From the NCBI GenBank assembly GCA_050746905.1, contig JBOGNJ010000175.1:1-64000 (forward strand): DNA of 64,000 nucleotides, given 5' to 3'. Positions within the stretch are counted from its first letter, which is position 1. The number at the start of each line of letters is the position of its first letter. The translations under genes were made by a program, and so were the position numbers. Source of the stretch: DAHUXN01 sp050746905. GTDB lineage: Bacteria > Acidobacteriota > Terriglobia > Acidiferrales > UBA7541. The notes beneath the pieces were generated by a model. It did not search any database. It was not told the DNA's origin and worked only from the letters and a program-made list of their open reading frames with translations. Positions 17,307 to 25,381 of this stretch are shown here, piece after piece.

Positions 17307-17822
17307 TTACTTGACCTGCTTCGCTGCAATATCGCCAAGCCACGGAATGCGGTATTCGCGTTCGCTGTACGCCTGAAACATCAGATAGAGCCAGAACGCA
17401 AAAATCCCCAGCCCAATCAACAGCCGCAGCGGCACATCGACTGTGAGCACCCAAAATCCCATGATGCTTACGAGGATTCCCACGATGATGCTCCACACAA
17501 TCGCGAAAATGATGCATGCGACGCTGAAGAGAATTGATTGGATTGCGTGAAAACGGACCAGCCGGTTGTTCTTGTAAGGTTCGATCACCAGAAAGAGGAC
17601 TCCGGTAATCGCACCAAGCGCATATGAAAGAGCTGCCGCCAGATTCATCGCCAGCCCCGTGCCGCCGGAAACGACGCCACCCCCGGCGACCGCCGGAGCG
17701 GCTGCCACTGAGCTGCTTGCCGGCACCGCCGTACTCGCCTGTGATTTGGCGGGCTGCCCGCACGCTCCGCAGAAGGCGCTGTCGTCCGCTAGCGCCGCGC
17801 CGCACTTAACACAAGTCGCCAT
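17307..17822 (-). CDS. Zinc-ribbon DUF4870-like membrane protein
   Basis: A 171-aa protein beginning MATCVKCGAALADDSAFCGA then CGQP: one complete zinc ribbon. An Ala/Gly/Val linker follows, then three to four TM segments with LAAALSYALGAITGVLFLVI, EPYKNNRLVRFHAIQSILFS and FAFWLYLMFQAY, matching the DUF4870 (Tic20-like) architecture in which xxxRFHAxQS is diagnostic. An SD (AAGGAG) precedes the ATG. It is the second zinc-ribbon membrane protein in the array. The role is unknown; the ribbon is expected to be cytosolic. Confidence 0.85.
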   Translation of the reverse strand: MATCVKCGAALADDSAFCGACGQPAKSQASTAVPASSSVAAAPAVAGGGVVSGGTGLAMNLAAALSYALGAITGVLFLVIEPYKNNRLVRFHAIQSILFSVACIIFAIVWSIIVGILVSIMGFWVLTVDVPLRLLIGLGIFAFWLYLMFQAYSEREYRIPWLGDIAAKQVK

Positions 17823-17921
17823 GTGAAGCTCCTTTTCGTTTGTGTCTTTTTCCTTCCCAAGTCGGGTCCCTTGCCAAAACTTGCGTCCTCCGCGTGTTTC
17901 CTGCCTCTTCTTCGCAGGAAA

Positions 17922-18613
17922 CTAACGCTTCGTGACGTTGCCCTCGAAGTGAGTTTGTTTAACGCTGCCGTTCTTGCTGTTCTCCTCGGAGTCGATGGCG
18001 TACTTGACCAGGCAGCCGTTATCGCGCGTCACCCACACAGAGACCCCACGATTTTGTAGTCCTTCACCGCCAGCAGCGACAGGAAGGTGGCTTTCTGTGC
18101 CGCGGGCTCGTTCGCCGTGTCAATCGAGTACTTCATCGCGTTGTAACCGTTGACGCTTTCCACCCCTGCTGCCCTCGCAGCGTCTTGCGCAGCCACGAGT
18201 TCCCCATGCCACGGCACTGGCCCCATCAGACTATCAATGTCCATCTCGGATACCTGCGAATGCGCCAGATGCTTTGTGGTGGTGGATGTTTGGCCGGCGG
18301 TAGTTTCATGTTTCGTGAACTCAATCGATGCGGGCGTAACATCTGCCTCAACGCTTGACGCGTTCCGATCGGACGACTTCTTCGTAAAGGACACATGGAA
18401 CGGTCCAGCCGGGTCCTTCACCATCTGCTGCAGGCAGACGCTGGCACCGGTGGGGTTGAACTCATCGCTTGGGTGACTTATGTTGCCAGAGCTTGGCGAG
18501 GCTTCGCCGGTCCCGGTGCGTGAGCCGAGACTGCATCCTGACGCGATGGTCAGTGATAGCGCGGTGGCAGCGAAAAGCACTCGCCGCAGAACACGAACGT
18601 GAATTGAGCTCAT
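17922..18613 (-). pseudogene. Exported lipoprotein, paralogue C, frameshifted near its C terminus
   Basis: The frame from ATG 18613 encodes a lipobox signal peptide (LTIASGC) and the family blocks GPFHVSFTKK, VEADVTPASIEF, ESVNGYNAMKYSIDTAN, then stops at 18029 after DYKIVGSLCG. The expected ending continues in another frame: SVWVTRDNGCLVKYAIDSEE and GSVKQTHFEGNVTKR, stopping at 17922. One base is missing in or next to a G4 run near 18040-18045. Adding one G restores the full paralogue. This is either a recent inactivating mutation or a sequencing error. The ATG overlaps the stop of the upstream gene (ATGA). A GTG at 18769 is in frame but lies inside that gene. Confidence 0.8.
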
Positions 18614-19074
18614 CGACGCTCCCCCATCGTCGCGCAGTCTCCAGTCCGTCTGCCTCTCAGCGTGAATTTGAGAGAGACGCCGTGGCTCGCCTTCGGTTTG
18701 ACGGTTCTCACCACTGAGAATTCCGTGTGGTTGAGACTTCCTTCGACATGCACCACGCGGTTCGAACACTCCGCGTCGTACGAAATCTTGCCCCCAACGT
18801 TCCTGAGGTTTCTAGTCGAGCAGGATTCTTCGTCTTTCGCTCCCGCAACGACACGGTCATTAAAAATGCTTTCTGGATTCTCTAAATCGAGTGGGGTAAT
18901 GCATCGGGCGCCGCTCCGCGATTGATTTTGCCGCAGGTCTTGCACCTCATATGTGATCGTCAGGGCATACTTGCCCGGCTTTAAATCCACATTCCCAGCC
19001 GCAGCTAGCGGGCTAAATAAGCCAGCGAGCACAATTGCGGCCGAAATCGTGACGGTGCTCTGTCTCCTATTCAT
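18610..19074 (-). CDS. DUF3617-like secreted protein, divergent
   Basis: A 154-aa protein with a signal peptide (ISAAIVLAGLFSPLAAA) and the order typical of DUF3617: DLKPGKYALTITYEVQD, ARCITPLDLENPES, SCSTRNLRNVGGKISYDAEC, then VHVEGSLNHTEFSVVRTV and a final GDC. It is weaker than the match at 12131 but has the same Cys pattern. An SD (AGAGG) precedes the ATG, and the stop overlaps the start of lipoprotein C by 4 nt, so these two are coupled. Role unknown, probably periplasmic. Confidence 0.7.
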   Translation of the reverse strand: MNRRQSTVTISAAIVLAGLFSPLAAAGNVDLKPGKYALTITYEVQDLRQNQSRSGARCITPLDLENPESIFNDRVVAGAKDEESCSTRNLRNVGGKISYDAECSNRVVHVEGSLNHTEFSVVRTVKPKASHGVSLKFTLRGRRTGDCATMGERR

Positions 19075-19130
19075 TTGCGCCTCTCTGGTTCCACGAATCC
19101 ATGCCAGTTTCGCGGCGCGCCGCTCCCAAA

Positions 19131-20201
19131 CTACTGCGCGTTGTCCGCCACCTGAAACGAAAACACTATGTCGAACATCAATCCTGGGCCCTGCGCGCGC
19201 GCCACGTCTCCGCCGGAAAATTTCTTGGTCTTCAAAACCGGCCGCAGCACAACTGCATATTCGCCGGGCAATAGCGGCGCCTGAGGCGAAACTTCGTATT
19301 CGCCTGGCTTATTTTTTTTCGAGTTTGTGGCAACCCGTTCTTCAACGAATGAAGAGTATATTTCCCAGTCCACGGACTCGCCGGACTGCGCATCTTCTTT
19401 GCCGCGGGTTGCGCCTATCAGCCGGCAAGTGTTTTGCGCGGGTGTCAGCTTCACGATTTCCGGCGCGAAGTCGTCAGGATTCACGCCCGGCGTTCTTGCG
19501 AAACTCACAGTGAAACTCGGCGTGGCGATCTGCAGAACATTGGACGATGCCGGGCCCGGGACACCCCAAACGTATGTGGTCATGGGCTTGCGTCGCGCGA
19601 GAGCGCCTGAAAAAATGCCTCCTGCCTGTTCCACGGCGACGCCTCCGACGCCGGAGCTCATGTGTGTGGCGGCTGTCATCGTTGCATCGCCGACCCCTGC
19701 CTGAATTCCCTCCGTCATCACGGAATCCCCTGCCAAGCTGGCCATCGAGGTCGGTTTCGTTTTCGTTTGCGCCAGTTGTGTTTTTTCCAGCGGCAGCTCC
19801 TGCGAAGCGCCATTTTGAACAACCGCCACCGTCGGCATCTGCCATCTCGGGCCAGAGGCAGCGGCAGGCGCTGCATTTCCGCTTCCTGAATTGGCATTCG
19901 CGGACGCTGCAGTTGCGCCTCCATTCGACGGCCCTTGCGTCGCTGCCACCATCGCATTCATTTCATTTTGCGTGACTCGGGCTTTCTGCAGGGCAATCAA
20001 TCCATCCGGTGAAACGTCGAAGTTCGCCGGGCTCGCGTGGATCGTTGCAACAACAACCGATTCGGACAGCCCGGCCTTCACCATCTTGATCACACCCGCA
20101 TTCGTCAGCGGCTTTTGCGCCTGCTGCCCGTACAAGCCGGGACAACAAATCGCCATCAGCAACGCCAACGCCGCTACTACTCCCAGTCTTTCCGGTCTCA
20201 T
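19131..20201 (-). CDS. Secreted protein with N-terminal conserved helical motif
   Basis: Start set at ATG 20201 with a strong SD (GGGAGGAT); the frame is open 20 codons upstream without a signal. The 356-aa product has a signal peptide ending CCPGLYGQ, then a helical block (LTNAGVIKMVKAGLSESVVV, ATIHASPANFDVSPDGLIAL, QNEMNAMV) that I associate with acidobacterial secreted proteins. A Ser/Ala/Asn-rich linker follows, and then a beta-rich C-terminal half (TYVWGVPGPASSN, FEVSPQAPLLPGEYAVVLRP-like region). No catalytic motif is visible. It continues the minus-strand array of exported proteins. Confidence 0.75.
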   Translation of the reverse strand: MRPERLGVVAALALLMAICCPGLYGQQAQKPLTNAGVIKMVKAGLSESVVVATIHASPANFDVSPDGLIALQKARVTQNEMNAMVAATQGPSNGGATAASANANSGSGNAAPAAASGPRWQMPTVAVVQNGASQELPLEKTQLAQTKTKPTSMASLAGDSVMTEGIQAGVGDATMTAATHMSSGVGGVAVEQAGGIFSGALARRKPMTTYVWGVPGPASSNVLQIATPSFTVSFARTPGVNPDDFAPEIVKLTPAQNTCRLIGATRGKEDAQSGESVDWEIYSSFVEERVATNSKKNKPGEYEVSPQAPLLPGEYAVVLRPVLKTKKFSGGDVARAQGPGLMFDIVFSFQVADNAQ

Positions 20202-20230
20202 GACGATCCTCCCGTTATTACATTTTGCGG

Positions 20231-20583
20231 TCACGCAAGACCCAAACCGTCCACCTTGCAATAGTTCAACATTGCAATCAGTTTCGAGCTTCTCGCGATT
20301 ACGTACCCAACTTCGTGTCTTATATTCGATTTACTCTTACACGTATGTCCGAAACTGTGACTCTTCTTCGCTTTGCATCTGATGACTTTGTGTTGTGCCT
20401 GGCTATTCGCCCACTTCAGCTGGCCCTGCTGCAGCCGCACTTTGTCCTGTGAATCGCTCTTCAATGGAGCTGCTTTTGCCGCGGCGCCCGTGGCCGGCTT
20501 TGCCGGCGGCTTTTGCTGCGCTGCGGCGGCGTAACTCCGCTCAGGCCCAACAACGAAAGTGTTGCAAGCAATCTCTTGCGCAT
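20231..20583 (-). pseudogene. Decayed gene for a small exported protein (frameshift in the signal peptide)
   Basis: A well-formed start is present: SD GGAGG, then ATG at 20583 encoding MRKRLLATLSLLGLSG, a typical signal-peptide N and H region. The frame then runs into an Arg-rich nonsense tail and stops. One frame over, from about 20530, it reads YAAAAQQKPPAKPATGAAAK and DSQDKVRLQQGQLKW, a plausible signal-cleavage site and mature start like the neighbours. A one- or two-base change near 20530-20541 would join them. Sequence after about 20400 does not look protein-like. Treat it as a remnant; no function can be given. Confidence 0.45.
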
Positions 20584-20760
20584 CTGCGTTCCTCCTCGGA
20601 AACTACTGGTTCTCCATCAATGGATTTGGTAGTCCCGCTTGGTCCCACCCAACCAGATCTTCACCGCGTAAACCGAATAGTAGTTGGTTCCATTTCCTGA
20701 CCCTAATCCACTTCGTGTTCGTGGATCTGTGACTCCGCCTTACTGGTTTTCCACAGCGGG

Positions 20761-21990
20761 CTACTGCGGTAACAACTGAAAATTCACGTTGTTGGTCTGC
20801 TCGCCGCAACCCTGCCAGCCCGATTCCAAATACGTCTCCGAGGGTGCGGTCCCATTCGAAGAGTTATTGCACTTCCCGCCGGGAACCTTGACAAGAGTGC
20901 CTGTTGGACCCAAAGGAAAGGGGCCTTTCGCCACCACTTGGGACGCAAACAGTTGAGCGACATGGACCTGAACCTGAAGGGCCACACCCTCTGGCACGTG
21001 ATTAAAACTGTAGCTACACATCCTGAGGCTGGAGCCCGGCTGTGTCGGCTGCTGGAGCGTGAATTGACTTGTGTTGCCGAGCGGCTGGATTCCCGTTGCG
21101 GTGATGGCGGTCAGTTCCACCTGCAAACCCTGGCAGGGTGTGGACGGGCTGTACGCGACACGGCGCGAGTCCCAGAAGATGTAACCCGCCGCCGTGCCGC
21201 CAGCCTTCAGCGCGGTCACCGGGTTTGGCGCGCTCCCGTAACGGGACTGCGTTGAGCTCTGTGGGGTCACCGGCGTCATCTTGGGCGGGGTCTGCATGAG
21301 CATGGTCGTTTGCGCCCCGGGAGCTAACAGCATCCCCTTGGACGCGCCTGATTCAACCGCAGTCCCTAGAGCGACGCGCACCGGCCCCGCTACCCGTGCC
21401 GTCTGGACGTTTGACGGATACACGCCGAAATTCACGTCGCAGGCGTAATCTCCGCACGGCCGCCACCCGGATGTCGTCAGCTCGGAAACGGAGGGATTCG
21501 CTGACGCGGGCGTGTTGCACGCGCCGCCGGGAATGTTGACGTAAAAATGGGGGTATTGGCGGTCGACCGGCGCCACGTTAAACGTTAAGCTCGGCGTAAA
21601 TCCTGGCGGACTTGGGAGGAAGAGAACGTGCAGGTCCACTCCTTCCGGGAGGCCTTGCACGCTGTACGTGCAAACGGTGTATCCCCCGACGGTACCAAGA
21701 GACGTCAGGTTATTATCCGTCACGTTTAAAGTGCCGCTACCCCGCGGCACGACTCTGACCCACAGTCCCTGGCAAGGAGCGGCGTGGTTGTACTGCGCCG
21801 CATTTGTCGGCCAGAACACGTACCCGTTGATAACGCCGCCATGACTGATGCTCAGCGCCGTCGGTGCCGGAGCGATTCCGTAACGAGATGAGGCTTGTGG
21901 TATGGCCGGCGGCGGGTGCTTCTGCTGCGCCGCCGTTCCCGCGCAACCGAGCGCAATCGCCAACACCAAGCATCCTAAATTTCCGCGCAT
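20761..21990 (-). CDS. Secreted protein made of two tandem repeats of a Cys-containing domain
   Basis: A 409-aa protein with a signal peptide (LGCLVLAIALGCAGTAAQ). Two homologous units of about 165-180 residues follow, each in the order SRYGxAPxPxAL, GGxxxGYxFW, PCQGLxV, CxYSxxxxPEGVxLxV, (I/V)PGGxCN, SGWxxCG and (V)NFxxxP. Unit 1 spans roughly residues 35-195 and unit 2 roughly 249-409. Five or six cysteines per unit suggest disulfide-stabilised domains. An SD (AAGGAG) precedes the ATG. I do not recognise the domain. It is one of four large secreted proteins encoded next to each other. Confidence 0.78.
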   Translation of the reverse strand: MRGNLGCLVLAIALGCAGTAAQQKHPPPAIPQASSRYGIAPAPTALSISHGGVINGYVFWPTNAAQYNHAAPCQGLWVRVVPRGSGTLNVTDNNLTSLGTVGGYTVCTYSVQGLPEGVDLHVLFLPSPPGFTPSLTFNVAPVDRQYPHFYVNIPGGACNTPASANPSVSELTTSGWRPCGDYACDVNFGVYPSNVQTARVAGPVRVALGTAVESGASKGMLLAPGAQTTMLMQTPPKMTPVTPQSSTQSRYGSAPNPVTALKAGGTAAGYIFWDSRRVAYSPSTPCQGLQVELTAITATGIQPLGNTSQFTLQQPTQPGSSLRMCSYSFNHVPEGVALQVQVHVAQLFASQVVAKGPFPLGPTGTLVKVPGGKCNNSSNGTAPSETYLESGWQGCGEQTNNVNFQLLPQ

Positions 21991-22015
21991 CGTTTTCTCC
22001 TTTTCGCGCCAACGC

Positions 22016-23674
22016 TTACTGCTTCTTCAGCATCTGCGCTGGCTGCAATTGCTTGATCGCCAGACCGTTCTGGTTTCCGCTAGCCCACGGACTTACGCCG
22101 CGCGGCCCAAGGACTGTAATCTCCAGCTCGTACGCGGACATGCTTGCGTAGTCCAGCACGTCTAGCGGGTTGCCATTTGTAATGGCAGTTTTTGGCCCGC
22201 AGGCTTCTTCCCCCCAGGAAATCTGAAATGACGATGTCGACGTTTGGTTGACCGCCCACTGTCCGGTGCTGGAGTAGACTCCGTTGACCTCTTGGCAATA
22301 GCTGCTGTCGATACTCGCATGGCGTAGTTCCACTTCGTGCAGTTGAAATCCAGGCGCAAAATTGAACTGATACGCGTCCGTGCCACCCGGGAAGTTGAAT
22401 GCCGGTGCAGCTGGAATTGGGAACCGGTCCCACACGACCCCTCGGGCCGTGGCGATTGTGTCCCCGGACCTGAGCAGGCCTAGGGAGGGAGACTCCACCA
22501 GCGGAATAATTACACCGGCAGCGGAGCTTACCTTCGCCAGACTGAGCCCAACGGGAACGCATGCGGGACCGGTGTCCTGAGGCGTGCAAGGTGGGGGCAG
22601 TGGGAGCCCCTTCAACAGCTGGGGTTCGCGCGCTGCAACAAAATTCATTCCGATGACTTGATAGACCTGCCCGCTCGCTGTCTTCACGTTTAGCGTTACA
22701 TTGTGCGTGTCGTACAAGCCGCTCGCATTTGGGTCAATCTGCGCGACGATTTGACGGTCGCTCCATTCATTTGCAGGTGTCTGGAAAAACACGCGGTCTG
22801 GAGAATCTGAAGCTCCCAGGTGTTGAACAATTAACCTGGCGTGCGCGGGGTCGAACTGCACGCCGCTCAGGTAGACTTCACCCGGCGCGTTTCCGAAGCC
22901 GCAGCCCTGAATGACAAACTGTCCATCTTGTCCCGCGACGGGACTGAACCAAATTCCATTCGCAGCGCCATCTACGCTACCAATACCCGCTCGGCACAAT
23001 GCTGAGGTAAGCGGCGCCTTTGATCCAATGATCGGTGACACTGGTTGTCGCCCGCCGCCGGCTGGTTGCTGGCGCGTCGGCCCATTCGCCGGAGTTGGTG
23101 AATTCGCCGCAGCCGCGGGCATTACATTGAAATTTCCAGTTGTTCTGGACGAGCCTCCCGTGGTCGGCGTGGCCACGCCGGAGGAATTTCCAGGCGACGA
23201 CATCGTCTGGCTCGCGCCAATTTGCGATGTTCCCTTGGGCGGATAAGGCTGCGGATTCAGACCTTTCGTTGTGCCGCCATTTAGCAGCGTGCCAGTTTGG
23301 CTTGTGCCCTGAGGCAGCAGCGGGCCGCTCTTGTTTGCGCTCGCGGGGGCGTTTGCTGGATGATACGGCAGCAGCAACGATCGCGCTGCGACGCTTTGCT
23401 TCCGCAGCAATCCGATTAACGTCGAATAGGACCCGTCCGCCATACCGCCCGGCATGCTCCCCGTGGCGGTCACTCGTACGGTATGCGCGAACGCATTCTG
23501 AATCGTTTTGTTCATCTTCAAGTTCTGCGGACGATTCGTTATGTCCGTGATGCTTCGCGTTTGTTGCGACTGTGTCTTCACTTGCGCGCCCGCACCGCTG
23601 CAGAACAGGCTCAACGCCACCGCAGCCACGCTCAACGCTTCAGCGATTCCTAGTCCTTGTTTTCTATGCTTCAT
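22016..23674 (-). CDS. Secreted protein with TIG/IPT-like domain and GPRG tail
   Basis: A 552-aa protein with a signal peptide (LSVAAVALSLFCSGAGAQ) and a long Ser/Thr/Asn/Gly/Pro-rich linker to about residue 225. A TIG/IPT-like beta domain follows (FVIQGCGFGNAPGEVYLSGV, WSDRQIVAQIDPNASGLYDT, NVTLNVKTASG, MNFVAARE), then a C-terminal region with LHEVELRHASIDSSYCQEVN and YELEITVLGPRGVSPW. The same core and tail appear in the two neighbours at 23748 and 25382. An SD (GGGAG) precedes the ATG. The linker and extracellular fold suggest a surface or secreted binding protein; the ligand is unknown. Confidence 0.75.
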   Translation of the reverse strand: MKHRKQGLGIAEALSVAAVALSLFCSGAGAQVKTQSQQTRSITDITNRPQNLKMNKTIQNAFAHTVRVTATGSMPGGMADGSYSTLIGLLRKQSVAARSLLLPYHPANAPASANKSGPLLPQGTSQTGTLLNGGTTKGLNPQPYPPKGTSQIGASQTMSSPGNSSGVATPTTGGSSRTTGNFNVMPAAAANSPTPANGPTRQQPAGGGRQPVSPIIGSKAPLTSALCRAGIGSVDGAANGIWFSPVAGQDGQFVIQGCGFGNAPGEVYLSGVQFDPAHARLIVQHLGASDSPDRVFFQTPANEWSDRQIVAQIDPNASGLYDTHNVTLNVKTASGQVYQVIGMNFVAAREPQLLKGLPLPPPCTPQDTGPACVPVGLSLAKVSSAAGVIIPLVESPSLGLLRSGDTIATARGVVWDRFPIPAAPAFNFPGGTDAYQFNFAPGFQLHEVELRHASIDSSYCQEVNGVYSSTGQWAVNQTSTSSFQISWGEEACGPKTAITNGNPLDVLDYASMSAYELEITVLGPRGVSPWASGNQNGLAIKQLQPAQMLKKQ

Positions 23675-23747
23675 TTTTGTTCTCCCTTGGTCCCAATCTT
23701 CGTGTGTTCATAGACCCTTCCGCCGACAGGAAAATTCCCGACACCCT

Positions 23748-25283
23748 TTACGGCTTTGTAGGCTGATCCGTCAGTGGATCAATGCCTCGCGGACCGGTGA
23801 CCCACACCGTCAGCGCATAATAGGAGCCCGTCCAGTTTTGATAATTGCCAATAAACGGGGCAGGTGCTATGAAGCCGGAGCAACTCGTATCGGACAGTCC
23901 CACGCGAATGTTATTTCCGTCCCATTGGCCACTCCACGCTCCAAAACTCTGCTTGTACGTAAGGGTCCAGCCGGCTCCCGCTGGGCAGTTTGCCTCGAAA
24001 GGATCGACTTCAAACGAATCGGTGGTCCAGCCTGGGGCGAGCCGGCTGAAATCGTAATAGTCGTAATACGGCAGATCTATGTCGAACTTGTGGCCGTCAG
24101 AGCTCCGGCTCAGATACGCCGAACCTGCGGAAGCGCCAGGAGCGGGAATTGCCGGTTTCGGGTACACAAAGCCGGACGCAGGAGGGGTGGAATACGCAAT
24201 ACTCCAGTCGGTAGGGAATGGAGCCAGCTTGACCCAGGACTGAGGAATTGTTGTCAGTGGCACTGTCTGACGGGCCGCATAGAATTTGAATCCTCCTTTT
24301 TGGGTCTGCCGTCCATCGGCGCGCTTGACAACAAGATTGAGGTTGTTCAAATCTGGGAAGCCGCTCAACGACTCATCAAGCGACACCTCAATTTCGTTGT
24401 CACTCCAAAACTTGATTGCGAACTTCCCGTAGAAGGAGCCTGTTCCACCATAGATGTGCACCCAGTCTGTCGGGCTGGCGTCGTTGGTTGGGGCCTGGTT
24501 GCCGAACGAGCAGCCTGTGATTGTGTAGAGGTTGTATTCGTCGATCGGAGTGAACGTGGCGGGAGACGAAGAACCACTCACGTGCAATATCCTCATGGTC
24601 GGATCTTGCGCACACAGAAGCACAGTCGCGTTTGAATTGGGCAAATAACTGATGCTCGCCATCGAGGAGTATTTGTTCGCCGGCGAGCCGGCGCCGGTGT
24701 TCGAATTTCCACTTGAGCCGTTATTATTGGCCGACTGAGCCCCCGAGCTTTTCCGCAGCAGGGTGCCCGAAGCATTGCCGGGCGCATTCAACGTTTGGCT
24801 TGGTTCGGTGGTCGCAACGGTCGGAGCTTTTTGAATCTTTGCCGACGGCGCCACAGCTGCTTTGTTTGTCGGCGACTGCGCCCCTGTTGTTGCAACTCTT
24901 GTTGGGAGGGTTGCGCGGTTCCCATTCGCAGCCATTGGCTGTGAAGTTCCACCGAGCATGCCTGCTTGTCCTTGCCCGCGAGCCGCGACTTTCATCTGAG
25001 CCGCTTCAAATTCCGCAGCTTGCCGCTGTTTCTGCAGCAGGCCAGGAATGTCGGCGTCGGCTTGGGCCGCGCGCGGGTTCTTTTTAATTGAGATAGCTTT
25101 TCCTCGGACCGGCGGCTTCGCCAATTCTGCTTTCAATGCCTCTCGGCTGGCTTGCACTTCGCGCGCGTCCGGTTGACGTCCGTTTTGACCGGAAGCTGCG
25201 CCGGCCGCGAACGCTCCGCAAATCGTGATCAACAAGGCTCGGTGAACGAACTGCGCTACGCGGCAATCGCCTCCGTTTTTCAT
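23748..25283 (-). CDS. Secreted TIG/IPT-like protein with GPRGIDP tail, paralogue 1
   Basis: Start set at ATG 25283 with SD GGGGAGGAT; the frame is open 27 codons upstream. The 511-aa product has a signal peptide (ITICGAFAAGAASGQ), a Gln/Ala-rich helical segment (DIPGLLQKQRQAAEFEAAQM), a Ser/Asn/Gly linker, then a core shared with the next gene: MRILHVSGSSSPATFTPIDE, YTITGCSFGN, LNLVVKRADGRQTQKGGFKF, YAAR, YDFSRLAPGW, and the end TVWVTGPRGIDP then TKP. Paralogy with 25382 is obvious throughout the last 280 residues. Function unknown, extracellular. Confidence 0.78.
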   Translation of the reverse strand: MKNGGDCRVAQFVHRALLITICGAFAAGAASGQNGRQPDAREVQASREALKAELAKPPVRGKAISIKKNPRAAQADADIPGLLQKQRQAAEFEAAQMKVAARGQGQAGMLGGTSQPMAANGNRATLPTRVATTGAQSPTNKAAVAPSAKIQKAPTVATTEPSQTLNAPGNASGTLLRKSSGAQSANNNGSSGNSNTGAGSPANKYSSMASISYLPNSNATVLLCAQDPTMRILHVSGSSSPATFTPIDEYNLYTITGCSFGNQAPTNDASPTDWVHIYGGTGSFYGKFAIKFWSDNEIEVSLDESLSGFPDLNNLNLVVKRADGRQTQKGGFKFYAARQTVPLTTIPQSWVKLAPFPTDWSIAYSTPPASGFVYPKPAIPAPGASAGSAYLSRSSDGHKFDIDLPYYDYYDFSRLAPGWTTDSFEVDPFEANCPAGAGWTLTYKQSFGAWSGQWDGNNIRVGLSDTSCSGFIAPAPFIGNYQNWTGSYYALTVWVTGPRGIDPLTDQPTKP

Positions 25284-25381
25284 CGCTCGATCCTCCCCGA
25301 GGGACACTCTCAAGTTCACGTGAGTGCAACGTCGAAATCCGCAGACCCGGCACGCTAGATACAATTAAGGTCGAGAAAACC

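Noticed and set aside
23508..24635. Plus-strand open frame of 375 codons
   Set aside because: It overlaps two secreted-protein genes in antisense; composition is Arg/Cys-rich as expected for a shadow, and no SD or domain is present.
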